NCBI GenBank assembly: GCA_015258065.1
Contig: JABZIZ010000009.1
Span: forward strand, 1 to 64,000
DNA: 64,000 nucleotides
Origin: Lachnospiraceae bacterium
GTDB taxonomy: Bacteria > Bacillota > Clostridia > Lachnospirales > Lachnospiraceae
Reading direction: 5' to 3'
The notes beneath the pieces were generated by a model. The model did not search any database. It was not told the origin of the DNA and worked only from the letters and a program-made list of their open reading frames with translations. Positions 1 to 7,621 of this stretch are shown in pieces; the stretch's first letter is position 1; the number at the start of each line of letters is the position of its first letter. The translations under genes and the position numbers were made by a program.

Positions 1-579
1 TTCCGAAGCTTCATGTGCGATCTCTACCAGGTCATCCGACGTCGGATGAATATTGATGGCACAATCCCCCATGACAAGGATTTCATTTTCACCGCTGGCA
101 GAAGGACGAACCATGATGAAACAAGAAGATACCAATTTATTCCCCGGCTTGGTTTTGATCAGCTGCAGTGCAGGACGTACCGTATCCGCAGTGGAATAGG
201 TGGCTCCACCAAGAAGAGCATCCGCAATCCCCATCTTCACCAACATCGTGCTGAAATAATTGGCCTGCCTGCAAGTCTCTCTGGCCTGCTCTAATGTAAT
301 CCCCTTGCCGGCACGAAGTTCCATAAATAACTCGACCATTTCATCGAAACGATCAAAGTGATCCGGGTCAATAATCTTTGCACCGTGAACATTAAAGCCG
401 GCCACCTCGGATGCGGCAAAAATCTCTTCTTCTTTTCCAACCAAAATAGGATGTAAGAAGTTTGAAGATAAGAGTCTTGATGCCGCCTCTAAGATCCGTT
501 CATCCTTCCCCTCCGGAAATACGATTGTTTTCGGGCTCATTTTGAGCTTTGCGATCATGGAACCGAAGCCACCAGCCAT
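1..579 (-). CDS. pta: Phosphate acetyltransferase, N-terminal part (runs off window)
   Basis: Phosphate acetyltransferase interconverts acetyl-CoA and acetyl phosphate in the cytoplasm; with acetate kinase it forms the ATP-yielding acetate branch of fermentation. The 193 visible residues start MAGGFGSMIAKLKMSPKTIV and carry the family's FPEGKDERIL segment, the MGIADALLGGATYSTADTV region and MGDCAIN, all typical of the first half of Pta. The start is set by a strong GAGGGAGG ribosome binding site about 8 bases upstream. The gene continues past base 1, so its end and any ackA partner cannot be seen. Identification is by motif and is secure; the partial state is only a window-edge effect. Confidence 0.93.
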   Translation of the reverse strand, partial: MAGGFGSMIAKLKMSPKTIVFPEGKDERILEAASRLLSSNFLHPILVGKEEEIFAASEVAGFNVHGAKIIDPDHFDRFDEMVELFMELRAGKGITLEQARETCRQANYFSTMLVKMGIADALLGGATYSTADTVRPALQLIKTKPGNKLVSSCFIMVRPSASGENEILVMGDCAINIHPTSDDLVEIAHEASE

Positions 580-708
580 AATGAAATACCTCCCTCTCTC
601 TTTTAGATCCAAACATGATTAAAAAGTACCGATACATTGAGAATGATAGAAGCGCCAAAAGTCTGTCCGCTTACAACAGATCAGGTTCCTAGCACTGATT
701 CCATCAAA

Positions 709-714
709 ATTATA
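709..714 (-). promoter_or_regulatory. Possible -10 element upstream of pta
   Basis: A perfect TATAAT on the minus strand lies about 130 bases ahead of pta in the 175-base gap after lysA. No convincing -35 is present at 16-18 bases, so this is a weak call. A small hairpin (AGAGAG/CTCTCT arms) lies between it and the lysA stop; it has no T-run and is not a convincing terminator. Confidence 0.3.
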
Positions 715-754
715 ACAAATTGAGATATACCTTGCCAGAGAGTTCCCACCTCTC

Positions 755-2053
755 TTACAAACCGGGATGCTGTTTTCTGACGATCCTCTCCAGATTTTCA
801 TAGATCGGCAGAATATCGAGAGTTTCAAAATAATCCAGCGGCGTCTCCGCCCTTCTGATGCAGGAAATCCTGCCATCTTCCCTTAATAACAGCTCTGTAC
901 TGCGCAGCTTGCCGTTATAGTTGTACCCCATGGCAAACCCATGTGCGCCGGTATCATGAATCAGCAAAAGATCCCCTTGATGAATCTCGGGCAGTTGCCG
1001 ATCAATCGCAAATTTATCATTATTCTCACACAGAGAACCGACCACATCATAGGTATGATCGCAGGGTGCCGTTTCTTTTCCTAAAACGGTGATGTGATGA
1101 TAAGATCCATACATCGCAGGCCGCATGAGATTGACCGCACATGCATCTACTCCAATATATTCTTTGTAAATGTGTTTCTCATGGATTGCCCTCGTCACAA
1201 GCGCACCGTAAGGTCCCAACATAAACCGGCCCATTTCTGTATAAATAGCCACATCCCCCATTCCTGCCGGTTTCAATATCGCATCATATTGTCTCTGCAC
1301 GCCCTTTCCGATGGCGAAAATATCATTTTCCTCCTGGTTCGGAAGATACGGAATCCCTACGCCTCCGGACAGGTTGATAAACCGAATATCCGCTCCCGTT
1401 TCCTTTTTCAGCTCTACCGCAAGCGCAAACATTTCCCCGGCCAGTTTCGGATAATACTCGTTTGTCACGGTATTGCTGGCCAAAAAGGCATGCAGACCGA
1501 ACTTCTTCACGCCTTTTTTTTGCAAAATCCGGTAAGCTTCAAAAATCTGTGCTTTGGTCATTCCATATTTGGAATCTCCCGGGTTGTCCATGATTCCATT
1601 GGAAAGCTCAAAGACACCGCCCGGATTATAGCGACAGCAAATGGTCTCTGGCAGAGGATGTACCACTTCCTCAAGCGATTCGATGTGGGTGAAGTCATCC
1701 AGATTGATGATAGCTCCCAGGTCATTGGCATACACAAACTCGGAAAGAGGCGTGTCATTGGAGGAAAACATGATCTGCTCCCCTGATGCCCCCACAGCAC
1801 TCGACAGCATTAACTCCGTTTCCGAGGAGCAGTCAAAACCGCAGCCCTCTCTCATCAGTAACTGCATCAATACCGGATTCGGGGTTGCTTTCACCGCAAA
1901 ATATTCTCGGAATCCCTTATTCCAGGAAAAAGCCTGGTTCACTCTGCGCGCATTTTCTACGATGCCCTTCTCATCGTAAATGTAAAAGGGCGTCGGATGC
2001 TTCCTAGAAACTTCTTCCATCTGTTCTTTTGTTACAAAAGGTTGTTTGTTCAT
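755..2053 (-). CDS. lysA: Diaminopimelate decarboxylase (fold-III PLP enzyme)
   Basis: This enzyme decarboxylates meso-diaminopimelate to lysine, the last step of lysine synthesis, in the cytoplasm. The protein (about 432 residues) shows the alanine-racemase-like PLP barrel, with the PLP lysine in FAVKATPNP near residue 55. Further along are a glycine-rich NLSGGVGIPY phosphate-binding segment, the EMGRFMLGPYG motif and a C-terminal domain with LCENNDKFA, the variant of the CESGD active-site motif seen in a clostridial LysA branch. The open frame extends to 2071, but the Met at 2053 is preceded by AAAAGGAA at good spacing and is preferred. Other fold-III decarboxylases acting on related amino acids cannot be fully excluded. 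It lies 74 bases downstream of ung, with a weak hairpin in that gap. Confidence 0.85.
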   Translation of the reverse strand: MNKQPFVTKEQMEEVSRKHPTPFYIYDEKGIVENARRVNQAFSWNKGFREYFAVKATPNPVLMQLLMREGCGFDCSSETELMLSSAVGASGEQIMFSSNDTPLSEFVYANDLGAIINLDDFTHIESLEEVVHPLPETICCRYNPGGVFELSNGIMDNPGDSKYGMTKAQIFEAYRILQKKGVKKFGLHAFLASNTVTNEYYPKLAGEMFALAVELKKETGADIRFINLSGGVGIPYLPNQEENDIFAIGKGVQRQYDAILKPAGMGDVAIYTEMGRFMLGPYGALVTRAIHEKHIYKEYIGVDACAVNLMRPAMYGSYHHITVLGKETAPCDHTYDVVGSLCENNDKFAIDRQLPEIHQGDLLLIHDTGAHGFAMGYNYNGKLRSTELLLREDGRISCIRRAETPLDYFETLDILPIYENLERIVRKQHPGL

Positions 2054-2127
2054 TTGATGATTCCTTTTCATGGGTGGGTCAAAAGCAAAATACCGATCTC
2101 CCCTTACCAGAACACAGGGAGACTCTT

Positions 2128-2802
2128 CTAAATATTTTCAATCTGCCAGTCAATCGGAGCCAGCTGCGCTCCGGTCAAAAAGTCATTGCATTTGCTGAAA
2201 TGTTTGCAGTGAAAAAAGCCTCGATAAGCAGATAACGGGCTTGGGTGAGGCGCTTTTAAAACCAGATGATTCCTATTTGTAATAAATGCTGCTTTCTTCT
2301 GCGCAGCCGCTCCCCAAAGCAAAAACACAATCGGCCTGTCCTGCCTTGCCACCGCCAGAATGAGCGCATCCGTAAACTGCTCCCAACCTCTTCCCTTATG
2401 GGAAAAAGCCTCATGCGCCCGAACACTCAAAATCGTATTTAAGAGTAGAACCCCCTGTTTTGCCCATTTTACCAAATAGCCATTGTTGGGGATCCTACAT
2501 CCCAGGTCCTCATGAAGTTCTTGATAAATATTCATAAGTGAGGGTGGAATCGGGGTTCCCGGTTTTACGGAAAAAGAAAGCCCATGTGCCTGACCCGGCT
2601 CATGATAGGGATCCTGCCCCAGGATCACCGCTTTGATCTGATGGAGCGGCGTTAAATGAAGAGCCTCAAACAATTCGTCTGCCGGGGGATAAACCACCTG
2701 TGTTTCATATTCTTTTTTCACAAATTGATAGAGTTCGCTATAGTAGGGTTTTTTAAATTCAGACCCGACCGCCTCCAGCCAGTCTCCCGTAATCTGTGAC
2801 AA
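2128..2802 (-). CDS. ung: Uracil-DNA glycosylase (family 1)
   Basis: Ung removes uracil from DNA to start base-excision repair. Seen in the sequence are the catalytic water-activating motif GQDPYHEPGQAHGLSF, the LLWGAAAQKKA strand and the HPSPLSAYRGFF DNA-intercalation loop, which together define family 1 Ung. The frame is open to a GTG at 2844, but I place the start at TTG 2802. That codon has AAAGGAAG about 6 bases upstream and gives the usual family N-terminus (SQITGDWLEAV...FKKPYY). A promoter -10 at 2858-2863 would leave a leader of only about 7 bases before the GTG. Length (about 224 residues) fits the family. Confidence 0.93.
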   Translation of the reverse strand: MSQITGDWLEAVGSEFKKPYYSELYQFVKKEYETQVVYPPADELFEALHLTPLHQIKAVILGQDPYHEPGQAHGLSFSVKPGTPIPPSLMNIYQELHEDLGCRIPNNGYLVKWAKQGVLLLNTILSVRAHEAFSHKGRGWEQFTDALILAVARQDRPIVFLLWGAAAQKKAAFITNRNHLVLKAPHPSPLSAYRGFFHCKHFSKCNDFLTGAQLAPIDWQIENI

Positions 2803-2857
2803 ATCTGCTTCCTTTCGTGAAGACACCTTTCTTTGCTGAATCACATCGACGTATCTT

Positions 2858-2886
2858 AAGATAACGTTTCTTCATTCATTTTTCAA
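2858..2886 (-). promoter_or_regulatory. Promoter for ung (TTGAAA-17-TATCTT)
   Basis: On the minus strand TTGAAA (2881-2886) and TATCTT (2858-2863) are separated by 17 bases, a reasonable sigma-A promoter. It lies in the 307-base gap between ung and the next gene upstream (3110). In the rest of that gap I see only short inverted repeats, such as one at GATCGAAAGATC, and no convincing gene. Confidence 0.5.
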
Positions 2887-3109
2887 GGATAACATGAAAA
2901 GGTGGTTAAGAACCAGATACCATAGGCTTCTTGATCTTTCGATCTTTTCTCTTTTCCGGATCTTTGCGAAAAAACGGTAAAAAAGAAAGGCCAACCACTG
3001 TCACCGATGGAATTCTCCCATCGCTGATCGTAATTGACCTCCATTCTTCTCTTCTCTCCAACAGTCATGTTTCGTTGACAAGATGAAAACAGCCGGCAGC
3101 CGCAAAACT

Positions 3110-5587
3110 TTACTCTTCTGCCGCCCCTCGTACCCCGGTAATCCATTGAAGACGGATGGTATATTCAATCGGATCTTCAATCGCATACAGCTGTTTGGCC
3201 AGGTCATCTGTCAGATGATAATCATCCTGCAGCGCAGTTACAAGATCATTATAGGTATTGCTCACCTCTTCTTCCACCTTTGGATCTCCGGTTTCTTTGG
3301 CTTCCTTGTAGATCTCGTCATACCGCCCCACTCCTTTGATTAAAGCATTTAAGGCTTCCGGTTCCTTTCCGACAACCGAAGAATAATCCGCATATTCATC
3401 GTAATAGCGCTGCATCTTGGAAATCACTTCCGCCTTCTTAAATTCTTCCTGTTGATCCTTTGTCAAAACAGCAGCCTTGCCGTACAGGTCCTTATAGGTG
3501 TTCCAGTATTCCCCCTTCTTATAGGACGATTTCGCCTGCTTGACCACAAGTGGTTCCGGGAAAATTTCTGAAGGAAGATAGACCAAAATGCCGAAGGTAA
3601 CCGCAAAGACTCCAACCAAAATGATGCGTTTGGGAGGGATTCGCTTGGGCGGCGGCCCTTGTGGAGGCTCCGGCGCTTTTTTGGGTTTCTTTGGTTTCGG
3701 TGCCTTTTTGGGTTTCTTTTCCTTTTTTGGTTTCTTCTTTTTCTTTTTTTTCTTTTCCGCTGCCTGCGCGTCTTCTTCGTTCAGTTCTTTTAAAACCTGA
3801 GAATTTTCTTCTGTCAAAGAAGCAAGCTGTTCTTCCTCTTTGGCGGGATTCTTTTCTTTTGGTCCCTCATGACCGGTGACGAGATCTTTCTCCGACTTAT
3901 TCTCCTTTGTTTCGCTCCCCTCTTGTGTCAGGTGATCCGCAGTCTCCTCTTCCTCATCCTCAGACAAAGAGGCAAAAAAGGCGTTTATTCTGGCAAATAG
4001 TCCCTGTTTTTGACCGGATTTTTTTCTCTCTTTCCTCTTTTTTTTAGGGGGATGCGCACTATCTTCCTCCTCTTGTCCCTGGTCACCGAGCTCATCCATC
4101 ATCGCCGCCTGCAAGGCCTCTATGTCTTCTTTGGATGCTTGCCCCTTTTCATTCTCAATATCATCAATATGATCCGTTGCCAGAGAGTCCATGATCTTGT
4201 CCAGGTCCTTCAGATCCACTTCAGTCTCCTTTATCTCTTCCGGAATCGACAATTTCTCTTCGGAATGATTTTCTTGTCCTAAATCCGGTATGTCCGCTTC
4301 TGCCCCTGTTTCCTCCTGTTCAGAATGCGGATTGTTCTGTTCCATCCCATCTTCTGTTTGTGCTTTTTGCAAAGAGGCCTGCAAATCCTCGCCGGATAGC
4401 ACTGCAGCAATCTGCGCCGAAATAGAATCTTTCAGGTCTTCCGGTGCCAAATGCTCCTTATGATCTGTTGTTGTCTCCTCGACCTCCCCTTCCGGCGATT
4501 CCAAAAAAGAATGAAGAGAGATCTCTTCCGTTTGAGATGTAGATTCTTCCGTTTCAGGGGTACTGTCTTCTTCCACTTCAGAGATACTGTCTTCTTCCAC
4601 TTCAGAGATGCTGTCTTCTTCTACTTCAGAGATGCTGTCTTCTTCTACTTCAGAGACGCTGACTTCTTCCGCAGAGGGATCTTCTTCCCTTTCAAAAAAA
4701 GCCTCTTCGGACGCAGATGGAGGTTCCTCTGCCTCGGAAGGACTCTCCTCTGCCTCAGATGGTACTTCCTCTATCTCTGAAGGACTCTGCTCTGCCTCGG
4801 AAGGGCTTTCCTCTGTCTCGGAAAGACTCTGCTCTGCCTCGGAAGGGCTTTCCTCGGTCTCCGAAGGACTCTCCTCTGCCTCGGCTGGAATTTTCTCCGT
4901 CAAGGACTTCTCTGCTTCCTGTGAAGAAGCGGATGCGAAAGAAGACGCATCTTCCTCCTGATCCGCACTTTCCGTTTGCTCCTTCATCTGCGCTTCTGCC
5001 TTATCCAGGAGCACGTCAATATTCAGATCCCGGAGTGCTTTCTGGGGATCTGTAATCTCTTCCATGCCGGGCACGGAATCAATCGTAGGAAGTGGCTTTT
5101 CCTCAAGCTGCTCGGCATTGCTGTCGGGAAGAGAAGAACTGCTTCGAGGATCAATGCTGCTTTCCACGTCTCTATCTTGCAATGGTTCTCCGGAATTGTG
5201 ACTGACACTTCCTTTTTCCAGGACAGCAATGAGATCATCCAGAGACTTTTCCTCTTTATCTCGCAGATCCGTTTCCTCTGCAGAAGGACCGATCTGGAGA
5301 GGAGAAGCTTCCTGCTCCGTGATCTCGCCGTAGTGATCCATCAACTGCTTCAAGCCGTCGCTGACCACCACATTACGATCCGCCTTGTCCAACATATCAT
5401 TGAGTTCCAGCAGATCATTTTCTGCAGCAAAAAATTCTCTCTCCAGAGAAGCGTGGTTTCTGGCGGTTTTCCTTAGACTATCCGCCTTTTTTTCCACATG
5501 TTTCTGTAAACTGTCCGGATCCTGTTGCCCATCCAGGTCTGTAATATTGTTTAAAATTCCGTCCAAATATTCGTTACGATCCGCCAT
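3110..5587 (-). CDS. Large acidic, lysine-rich single-pass membrane protein of unknown function
   Basis: I do not recognise this 825-residue protein. Residues 1-100 are charged and helical-looking. Residues about 230-350 are glutamate/serine repeats, including four tandem octads of the form S(I/V)SEVEED (310-341) and several SPSEAEE-like heptads. Residues 400-600 stay strongly acidic with an island PPKKKRKERKK near 513. Residues 612-638 are almost entirely Lys and Pro, and a transmembrane segment follows at about 655-672. The last 150 residues look helical, possibly TPR-like, with many Tyr and Lys. With no signal peptide, the expected topology is a long cytoplasmic N-terminal arm and a small exported C-terminal domain. 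It lies upstream of ung and downstream of cheV. Repeats and composition are direct observations; any role at the envelope or in nucleic-acid binding is a guess. Confidence 0.75.
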   Translation of the reverse strand: MADRNEYLDGILNNITDLDGQQDPDSLQKHVEKKADSLRKTARNHASLEREFFAAENDLLELNDMLDKADRNVVVSDGLKQLMDHYGEITEQEASPLQIGPSAEETDLRDKEEKSLDDLIAVLEKGSVSHNSGEPLQDRDVESSIDPRSSSSLPDSNAEQLEEKPLPTIDSVPGMEEITDPQKALRDLNIDVLLDKAEAQMKEQTESADQEEDASSFASASSQEAEKSLTEKIPAEAEESPSETEESPSEAEQSLSETEESPSEAEQSPSEIEEVPSEAEESPSEAEEPPSASEEAFFEREEDPSAEEVSVSEVEEDSISEVEEDSISEVEEDSISEVEEDSTPETEESTSQTEEISLHSFLESPEGEVEETTTDHKEHLAPEDLKDSISAQIAAVLSGEDLQASLQKAQTEDGMEQNNPHSEQEETGAEADIPDLGQENHSEEKLSIPEEIKETEVDLKDLDKIMDSLATDHIDDIENEKGQASKEDIEALQAAMMDELGDQGQEEEDSAHPPKKKRKERKKSGQKQGLFARINAFFASLSEDEEEETADHLTQEGSETKENKSEKDLVTGHEGPKEKNPAKEEEQLASLTEENSQVLKELNEEDAQAAEKKKKKKKKPKKEKKPKKAPKPKKPKKAPEPPQGPPPKRIPPKRIILVGVFAVTFGILVYLPSEIFPEPLVVKQAKSSYKKGEYWNTYKDLYGKAAVLTKDQQEEFKKAEVISKMQRYYDEYADYSSVVGKEPEALNALIKGVGRYDEIYKEAKETGDPKVEEEVSNTYNDLVTALQDDYHLTDDLAKQLYAIEDPIEYTIRLQWITGVRGAAEE
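4559..4660 (-). repeat. 24-bp in-frame tandem repeat within the acidic protein gene
   Basis: Four consecutive 24-base units encode S(I/V)SEVEED. They are nearly identical at DNA level, differing by a few third-position changes, which suggests recent slippage expansion. A second block of less regular SPSEAEE-like units lies upstream in the coding sense, at roughly 4700-4890. Copy number is likely to vary between strains. Confidence 0.8.
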
Positions 5588-5639
5588 CTAAGAACTCCAC
5601 TGCACGACCCTCTTCACCCTTTTCGCTCCCATAAGTTAA

Positions 5640-5663
5640 GGCGCGAAACTCCCGCTTCGCGCC
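5640..5663 (-). terminator. Hairpin after cheV
   Basis: GGCGCGAA and TTCGCGCC form a perfect 8-bp GC-rich stem with an 8-base loop, 22 bases past the cheV stop. The following sequence is only TTAACTT, so termination may be partial; it could also serve as a processing hairpin before the downstream gene. Confidence 0.45.
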
Positions 5664-5684
5664 CGTAATCCTGTTCCATCCTCT

Positions 5685-6608
5685 TCAAGCATTTGCGGCA
5701 ATTTTATTCTGGTTGCTATTTACCAATTCATCAATAGTGGAAACCAGCTGCCCGATCTCCGGCTTTGACATCTGTCTGTCTGCGCCAAGAGCCTCTCCCT
5801 TCCTGCGCATTTCTTCGTTCACCAACGAGGAAAAGATCACCACAGGAATATGCTTGGTTCGATCATCCGTCTTTACCAGTTTTGTCAAACGGTGTCCATC
5901 CATGATTGGCATTTCAATATCTGTAATGAGACATCTGACATTCTGTGCAACCGTTCCATCATCTGCGCATTGGAAGATGAAATCATAGGCGAGTTTTCCA
6001 TTCTCAAAATGTCTCACATTGCTATAACCGGATTTGTGCAAAGATTCCACAATCAATTTATTTAACAATTGAGAGTCCTCTGCCAAAACAATCGGAATCT
6101 CATTTCTTGGTCTCTGATCGAATTGAGTGAGTTGATCCATATTTAATCCGGTATTCGGATTGATATCGGAAACAATTTTTTCAAAATCCAGAATGATGAT
6201 CAGACGGTCTTCCAGCTTAATAATACCAGTGGAAACACTTTTTTCAACCGTTGAGATCGTGACGTTCGGTTTAATAATATCGGCCCAGGAAATACGATGG
6301 ATTCCTGTCACCGAATCTACATGAAAAGCAATGTCCAGTTTGTTAAAATTCGTCACGATGAAAAGACCACCCGGCTCGGAGGCCCCTCTTTGCAAACAGT
6401 TCCTTAGATCAATCGCTGTGATCATCGTATCACGAGGCATAAAAATACCTTCTATACTGGGGTGTGCATTGGGGACAGGAGTCACCGCCTGATAGGTGAT
6501 GATTTCTTTGATCTTCGCCACATTGATACCGTAGCAGCGCTCGTCAATCATAAACTCCAAAATTTCAAATTCATTGGTGCCGCTTTCCATCAAAATATTT
6601 GTTTCCAC
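5685..6608 (-). CDS. cheV: Chemotaxis coupling protein CheV
   Basis: CheV couples chemoreceptors to the CheA kinase and provides a phosphorylatable receiver for adaptation. The protein has a CheW-like domain (about residues 15-155) followed by a response-regulator receiver (about 170-300). The receiver shows the acidic pocket in VLAEDS, the phospho-Asp in LITDIEMPIMDG, the Ser of VIFSSL and the Lys of MSKPE. The frame is open to a GTG at 6617. A better start is the GTG at 6608, because AGGTGG lies 5 bases ahead of it, whereas 6617 has no clear binding site. It is monocistronic-looking with its own sigma-D-like promoter, which argues that the organism is flagellated. No other chemotaxis genes are in the window. 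Confidence 0.93.
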   Translation of the reverse strand: METNILMESGTNEFEILEFMIDERCYGINVAKIKEIITYQAVTPVPNAHPSIEGIFMPRDTMITAIDLRNCLQRGASEPGGLFIVTNFNKLDIAFHVDSVTGIHRISWADIIKPNVTISTVEKSVSTGIIKLEDRLIIILDFEKIVSDINPNTGLNMDQLTQFDQRPRNEIPIVLAEDSQLLNKLIVESLHKSGYSNVRHFENGKLAYDFIFQCADDGTVAQNVRCLITDIEMPIMDGHRLTKLVKTDDRTKHIPVVIFSSLVNEEMRRKGEALGADRQMSKPEIGQLVSTIDELVNSNQNKIAANA

Positions 6609-6685
6609 TCGATCCACCTCACATCTTTTCTTGACTTTTCATATAGCTATGGGTAGAAAAACCGATTTCACAATCGTCACTAATA

Positions 6686-6712
6686 TTATCGGAAGAGCTG
6701 TGCAGTTCTATA
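6686..6712 (-). promoter_or_regulatory. Sigma-D (sigma-28)-like promoter for cheV
   Basis: On the minus strand TATA (6709-6712), a 15-base spacer and TCCGATAA (6686-6693) match the flagellar sigma consensus TAAA-N15-GCCGATAA at 3/4 and 7/8 positions, respectively. Its place about 80 bases upstream of a chemotaxis gene supports the call. No obvious sigma-A promoter lies in the same 146-base gap. Confidence 0.6.
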
Positions 6713-6754
6713 ATAGATAAAGCAAAGAATTTAACCGGATTGTATGTTCAGCCT

Positions 6755-7597
6755 TTACTCGAGTGAAATATTCTGAGTGCCGTCTTTCGAAATAATCTGT
6801 AAGGAAACAGAGCCTATTTTTTTTGCCTTTGCCGCATCCATCTCCTGCAGCAAAACCGCCTCCATCTTCCCGCCTGCAGGAATCTTTGTCACTAAAGAGC
6901 TTAAATCGTTTGGGATCATCGTGACATTGGTAAAACCAATGTCTTCACCGTCTACCATCAATTTATACCGCAAATTGGCTCCCACCGCATTGACGGCAAG
7001 CTCTCCGGAAGTCGGATTCGTCAGCTTAAAACTCAGGACTAAAATTTTCTTTCCGTCTCCGGCTACCATAGCCCCCTGATCTGCAGAATCCGGATAGGAA
7101 CCTTTCACTGAATAGCCGTCGTATTTGATCTCTATGCCTTCCGCAATCTTTTGCACATAGGATTTTGACAACTCCACTTGATCCGCCTGGACGGTGTGAT
7201 TCTTTTCTCCGTTCCCGTCAGATGATGTTTCTGCCCCCGGCTGTGAAGGGGTGTCACCAGAACTTCCGGTTCCTGCATTTACGCCTCCTGCGGAAGAGGA
7301 CTGGACCTCTGCATTCATACTCCCTGCCATCGAAGAGGAGGCACCTGAACCGGTATCCTCATCCGGGAGCCCTCTGATATCCTCCATGCCCGGGGGCGTA
7401 TAAGTCGGATCCACATAGGTCAATTTGTCACTGGAACCCACCTGGTATTTCATGAGAATCCCGGCTGCATAGGTCACAACCTTTTGATACTCTTCTTCAC
7501 TCATTTTTGGGAAAGGGGTTCCGCAGCCCGTAACCATAAGGCCTACGGAAATTGCCACTACCCAAGTTCCCAATCTCTTGCCGTCCATTCTCTTCAT
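6755..7597 (-). CDS. Putative lipoprotein with Ser/Gly linker and C-terminal beta domain
   Basis: A 280-residue protein with a type II signal peptide: positive N-terminus, hydrophobic run and lipobox VTGC, with the lipidated Cys at residue 25. A helical stretch (about 30-55) is followed by a low-complexity Ser/Gly/Ala linker (about 80-135). A C-terminal domain of about 140 residues reads like an immunoglobulin-type beta sandwich (SFKLTNPTSGELAVNA...), similar in style to the DUF4352 group; that link is an impression, not a match. It should be anchored on the outer face of the membrane. It starts 24 bases after the histidine kinase gene and probably belongs to the same transcript, so it may take part in signal sensing for the two-component pair. 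Confidence 0.75.
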   Translation of the reverse strand: MKRMDGKRLGTWVVAISVGLMVTGCGTPFPKMSEEEYQKVVTYAAGILMKYQVGSSDKLTYVDPTYTPPGMEDIRGLPDEDTGSGASSSMAGSMNAEVQSSSAGGVNAGTGSSGDTPSQPGAETSSDGNGEKNHTVQADQVELSKSYVQKIAEGIEIKYDGYSVKGSYPDSADQGAMVAGDGKKILVLSFKLTNPTSGELAVNAVGANLRYKLMVDGEDIGFTNVTMIPNDLSSLVTKIPAGGKMEAVLLQEMDAAKAKKIGSVSLQIISKDGTQNISLE

Positions 7598-7621
7598 TTG
7601 CCTAACCCTAACCCTCTGTGT

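Noticed and set aside
2883..3146. An 87-residue frame on minus between ung and the acidic protein gene
   Set aside because: It overlaps the end of the larger gene, has no binding site and no recognisable sequence, and reads across the ung promoter.
4608..4961. Ser-rich open frame on plus opposite the acidic repeat protein
   Set aside because: Reverse-strand shadow of Glu/Ser repeat codons; no start signals.
7600..7614. Telomere-like TTAGGG repeat
   Set aside because: Only two short copies, in the ribosome binding region ahead of a lipoprotein gene; most likely chance.
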